DNA from: Chitinophagaceae bacterium
Lineage (GTDB): Bacteria > Bacteroidota > Bacteroidia > Chitinophagales > Chitinophagaceae
Direction: 5' to 3'
DNA length: 8,781 nt
Assembly (NCBI GenBank): GCA_003455235.1
Contig: DMRT01000187.1
Span: 1-8,781 of the forward strand
In this document: positions 8,401 through 8,781 of the stretch, piece by piece
Layout: each line of letters opens with the position of its first letter
Numbering within the stretch: position 1 is the first letter of the stretch
Translations under genes and position numbers: made by a program
The notes under the pieces: generated by a model
Told to the model about the DNA's origin: nothing
Database searches by the model: none
What the model saw: only the letters and a program-made list of their open reading frames with translations

Positions 8401-8781
8401 GATGCCAACGGCAACCTAACGTACGACGGGCAATTTTATAAAAGCTATGATGCGGAAAAAAGATTGGTTAAGGACTCCTCCTCCCCGGCAACTGTTTTTA
8501 CTTACCAATACGATGCCTTTGGCAGGAGAGTGCGCAAAAACCTCAACGGTACTATCCTGAACTACACGTTCGCCGGCATAGCGCCCATAGAGGAACGGGA
8601 TAATAACAGCGGAGCTGTAATCAATAAAACAATATTTGCCGGCTTTCTTACGCCGGTGGTAAATGAGAAAAATAACCAGCAGTTCTTTTATCACCAGAAC
8701 GAACTGAATTCGGTGGAAGCCATCAGCAACCGGCAGGGAAGGCTGCTGGAAAAATACCAGTATGATGTGTATGGAAAAATG
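5380..8781 (+). CDS. Sec-secreted RHS/YD-repeat protein (3' partial)
   Basis: The frame is open from ATG 5380 to the window end (1134 codons, no stop). Residues 1-25 form a Sec signal peptide (MKKMMNK, hydrophobic SLLLITVLFAAI, cleavage likely after ADA). Residues about 34-326 match the DUF6531-type RHS N-terminus: 'V-N-T-L-T-G-N-L', 'R-N-D-L-Y-I-P-A-R-G', 'Y-N-S', 'G-N-G-W-S-F', 'D-G-T-K-Y-F-F-D'. YD repeats run from about 329 to 1045, and the RHS-associated core starts near 1101 and is cut after YDVYGKM. No PAAR or VgrG-linked domain is present, so export through Sec is more likely than type VI secretion. In known relatives (Rhs, TcB/TcC, WapA) the repeats form a hollow beta-shell and the C-terminus beyond the core is a variable, often toxic domain; that part is not in the window. 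Starts at 5389 or 5392 are also possible. It is likely in an operon with the CARDB gene 25 bases upstream. Family is certain; a toxin role is inference. Confidence 0.95.
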   Translation, partial: MKKMMNKYSLLLITVLFAAIDCADAQNINIPNKTGPMGLQVNTLTGNLFFTRNDLYIPARGFAMNVSFYYNSFNFDINDGYGNGWSFDYNIKYRNDTLDGKVIIWGDGREDRYRATGNGAFASPTGFFNSLAEYQPGKYRITETDGTKYFFDNSTHKRITRMEEPNGNFISFAYTDTLLTALTSSAGQSISLAYTNGRLTNITDAITTPARSFSYTYDGAGNLTQVKDPLNNANKYTYLVNGPMKAITDKNNNKVDIIYFNNFTISELIGCNKRISLSYDTSSLTTVVTDHLTTGDNQVTQYKFKRQERSTWLSSLSGNCCGFNMKFEFDNNGNKIKETDANGNVTRFTYDSRGNMLTTTDALNQTITYTYTSDYNRVASFTDEKGFITAMAYDTKGNLTQITEPGNLVYTATYAANGDIISSTDPRGNTFTYTYDTYGNPVSATGPGGFTAQLVFDARGNLLSVTDARGNTNNLEYDILGRLKKIIDPLNNNVQVSYDAEGNPVMLKNENNETSYLAFDASNRPVEITDPVGGKTAVTYDAMNNIKSVTNPMGNKVSFEYDNRNRIKKLTDPQGNMLTASYDANGNPVVVNMPGGQQLNYSYDPLNRVTSVADLTGTILSLTYDKNGNATGITNSNGATQSVEYDNLNRIKKLTDPLGNSYRFTYDNNGNVTTVTDRTGFTSNYTYDSLDRLKTIADNNGNTVAITYDAESNVVALKDQNNNTTNYTYDNINRLKRTTYPDGRYIENTYDNKSNIIARRITDGTIFNFVYDTLNRVASKTLPDGQVFTYTYDALGRVLTASNNAGTVTLTYDALNRISSETFGNRTVQYSYNVSGRIQTTVYPDGTTVAKSYDTRNRLSGITKDNELLVTYQYNSAGQLVSKTMANGITTDYQYDFAGRLTNISTAGGTIQNSSFTYNNERQKTSINRLNDPAASEQFTYDNSGRLTNYKRGIIGGSPVVQNTYTYDALGNRTSANLNGTAATYTSNSLNQLVNSNTGAQNINFTYDANGNLTYDGQFYKSYDAEKRLVKDSSSPATVFTYQYDAFGRRVRKNLNGTILNYTFAGIAPIEERDNNSGAVINKTIFAGFLTPVVNEKNNQQFFYHQNELNSVEAISNRQGRLLEKYQYDVYGKM
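5479..6360 (+). other. RHS N-terminal region (DUF6531-like) with first degenerate repeats
   Basis: Residues about 34-327. The 'T-G-N-L-F-F-T-R-N-D-L-Y-I-P-A-R-G-F' and 'F-Y-Y-N-S' segments (residues 46-72) are the hallmark opening of DUF6531 RHS proteins, followed by 'W-G-D-G-R-E-D-R-Y' and 'R-M-E-E-P-N-G-N-F-I-S-F-A-Y'. An isolated YD motif (YTYDGAGN) occurs at residues 215-222. The region ends at an adjacent Cys-Cys-Gly (C320, C321), which directly precedes the regular repeats. In solved relatives this part caps one end of the shell. Confidence 0.75.
7057..7359 (+). repeat. Near-duplicate YD units four repeats apart
   Basis: The 17-codon segments at 7057-7107 and 7309-7359 encode EYDNRNRIKKLTDPQGN and EYDNLNRIKKLTDPLGN, differing at two residues. 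By my count 41 of 51 bases agree. They are 252 bases apart, exactly four 21-residue repeats. The flanking repeats are much less alike. This suggests a past block duplication or gene conversion inside the array. Confidence 0.7.
7162..7195 (+). other. Strong intragenic hairpin
   Basis: GGGGGTCA at 7162-7169 pairs with TGACCCCC at 7188-7195. Inside it AGCTG (7172-7176) pairs with CAGCT (7182-7186) around the five-base loop AATTA, with a small 2x1 internal loop between stems. This gives 13 base pairs, and the outer stem can extend by one G-U pair (7161/7196). It lies in frame within the YD array and is not followed by a T-run, so it is not a standard intrinsic terminator. Whether it acts in the mRNA is unknown. 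Confidence 0.6.
8680..8781 (+). other. Start of RHS-associated core domain (cut by window end)
   Basis: Residues 1101-1134 read as 'F-F-Y-H-Q-N-E-L-N-S-V-E-A-I' then 'Q-G-R-L-L-E-K-Y-Q-Y-D-V-Y-G-K-M'. They align with the usual core opening 'Y-x-H-x-D-x-L-G-S-x-x-x-L-T-D-x-x-G ... Y-D-P-F-G', with Asn replacing the usual Asp and Gly (N1107, N1110). In the family this core closes the shell and is followed by a hypervariable C-terminal domain, which is not visible here. Confidence 0.85.

Larger units (their letters stand above)
6364..8514 (+). repeat. About 30 RHS/YD repeats with a 21-residue period
   Basis: Consensus is 'Y-D-x-x-G/N-N/R-L/I-x-x-I/V-T-D-P-x-G-N' with a following 'Y-x-Y-D'. The key aromatic residues fall at 329, 350, 371, 393 and then every 21 residues to 792: 414, 435, 456, 477, 498, 519, 540, 561, 582, 603, 624, 645, 666, 687, 708, 729, 750, 771, 792. 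After that spacing loosens (812, 832, 853, 874, 895, 918, 941, 967, 985, 1007, 1023, 1044). In known structures such repeats wind into a spiral beta-sheet that encloses the C-terminal domain. At DNA level this gives a 63-base period of diverged copies. Confidence 0.93.

Noticed and set aside
6364..8514. 63-base periodicity as a possible CRISPR or tandem DNA repeat
   Set aside because: The periodicity comes from diverged 21-residue YD repeats in one open frame; there are no identical repeats with unique spacers.

Overview
The window holds two large co-directional genes on the + strand, both cut by the window edges, separated by 25 bases. Gene 1 (positions 1-5354, 5' end missing) encodes at least 1783 residues of tandem extracellular beta-sandwich modules. 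In order these are two bacterial Ig-like (MBG-type) repeats, a PKD-like module, a fibronectin-III-like module, eight CARDB modules, a PPC-like module, an IPT/TIG module, a Gly/Asn-rich linker and a final Ig-like domain. Gene 2 (5380 to the window end, 3' end missing) encodes a Sec-exported RHS/YD-repeat protein. It has a signal peptide, an N-terminal DUF6531-like region, about 30 YD repeats and the first part of the RHS-associated core. Whatever follows the core, which in this family is the variable and often toxic C-terminal domain, lies outside the window.

Organism: probably Bacteroidota, perhaps a Chitinophagaceae-like soil or freshwater bacterium. This is inference from the Thr/Asn/Tyr-rich secreted proteins, the MBG/PKD/CARDB module mix common in that phylum, and a base composition that looks like the mid-to-high 40s % GC by eye. 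No marker gene is present to confirm it.

Layout: 1-5354 is entirely coding. 5355-5379 is a short spacer with an AGGAG motif and no room for a terminator. 5380-8781 is entirely coding. There are no RNA genes, transposases, CRISPR arrays or attachment sites that I can support.

How they may work together: the spacing suggests one transcript. The gene 1 module order (CARDB array, PPC-like, IPT/TIG, Ig-like) is, from memory, the order found upstream of the RHS part in some single-chain giant RHS proteins. The pair therefore looks like a split version: a long cell-surface stalk or adhesin plus a separately secreted RHS shell. A role in contact-dependent competition or surface adhesion is plausible but rests on family knowledge, because the effector end and any immunity gene are not visible. 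The most notable points are the two-gene split, the near-perfect 21-residue register of the YD repeats, a strong hairpin inside the RHS coding sequence, and one oversized CARDB module with two insertions.
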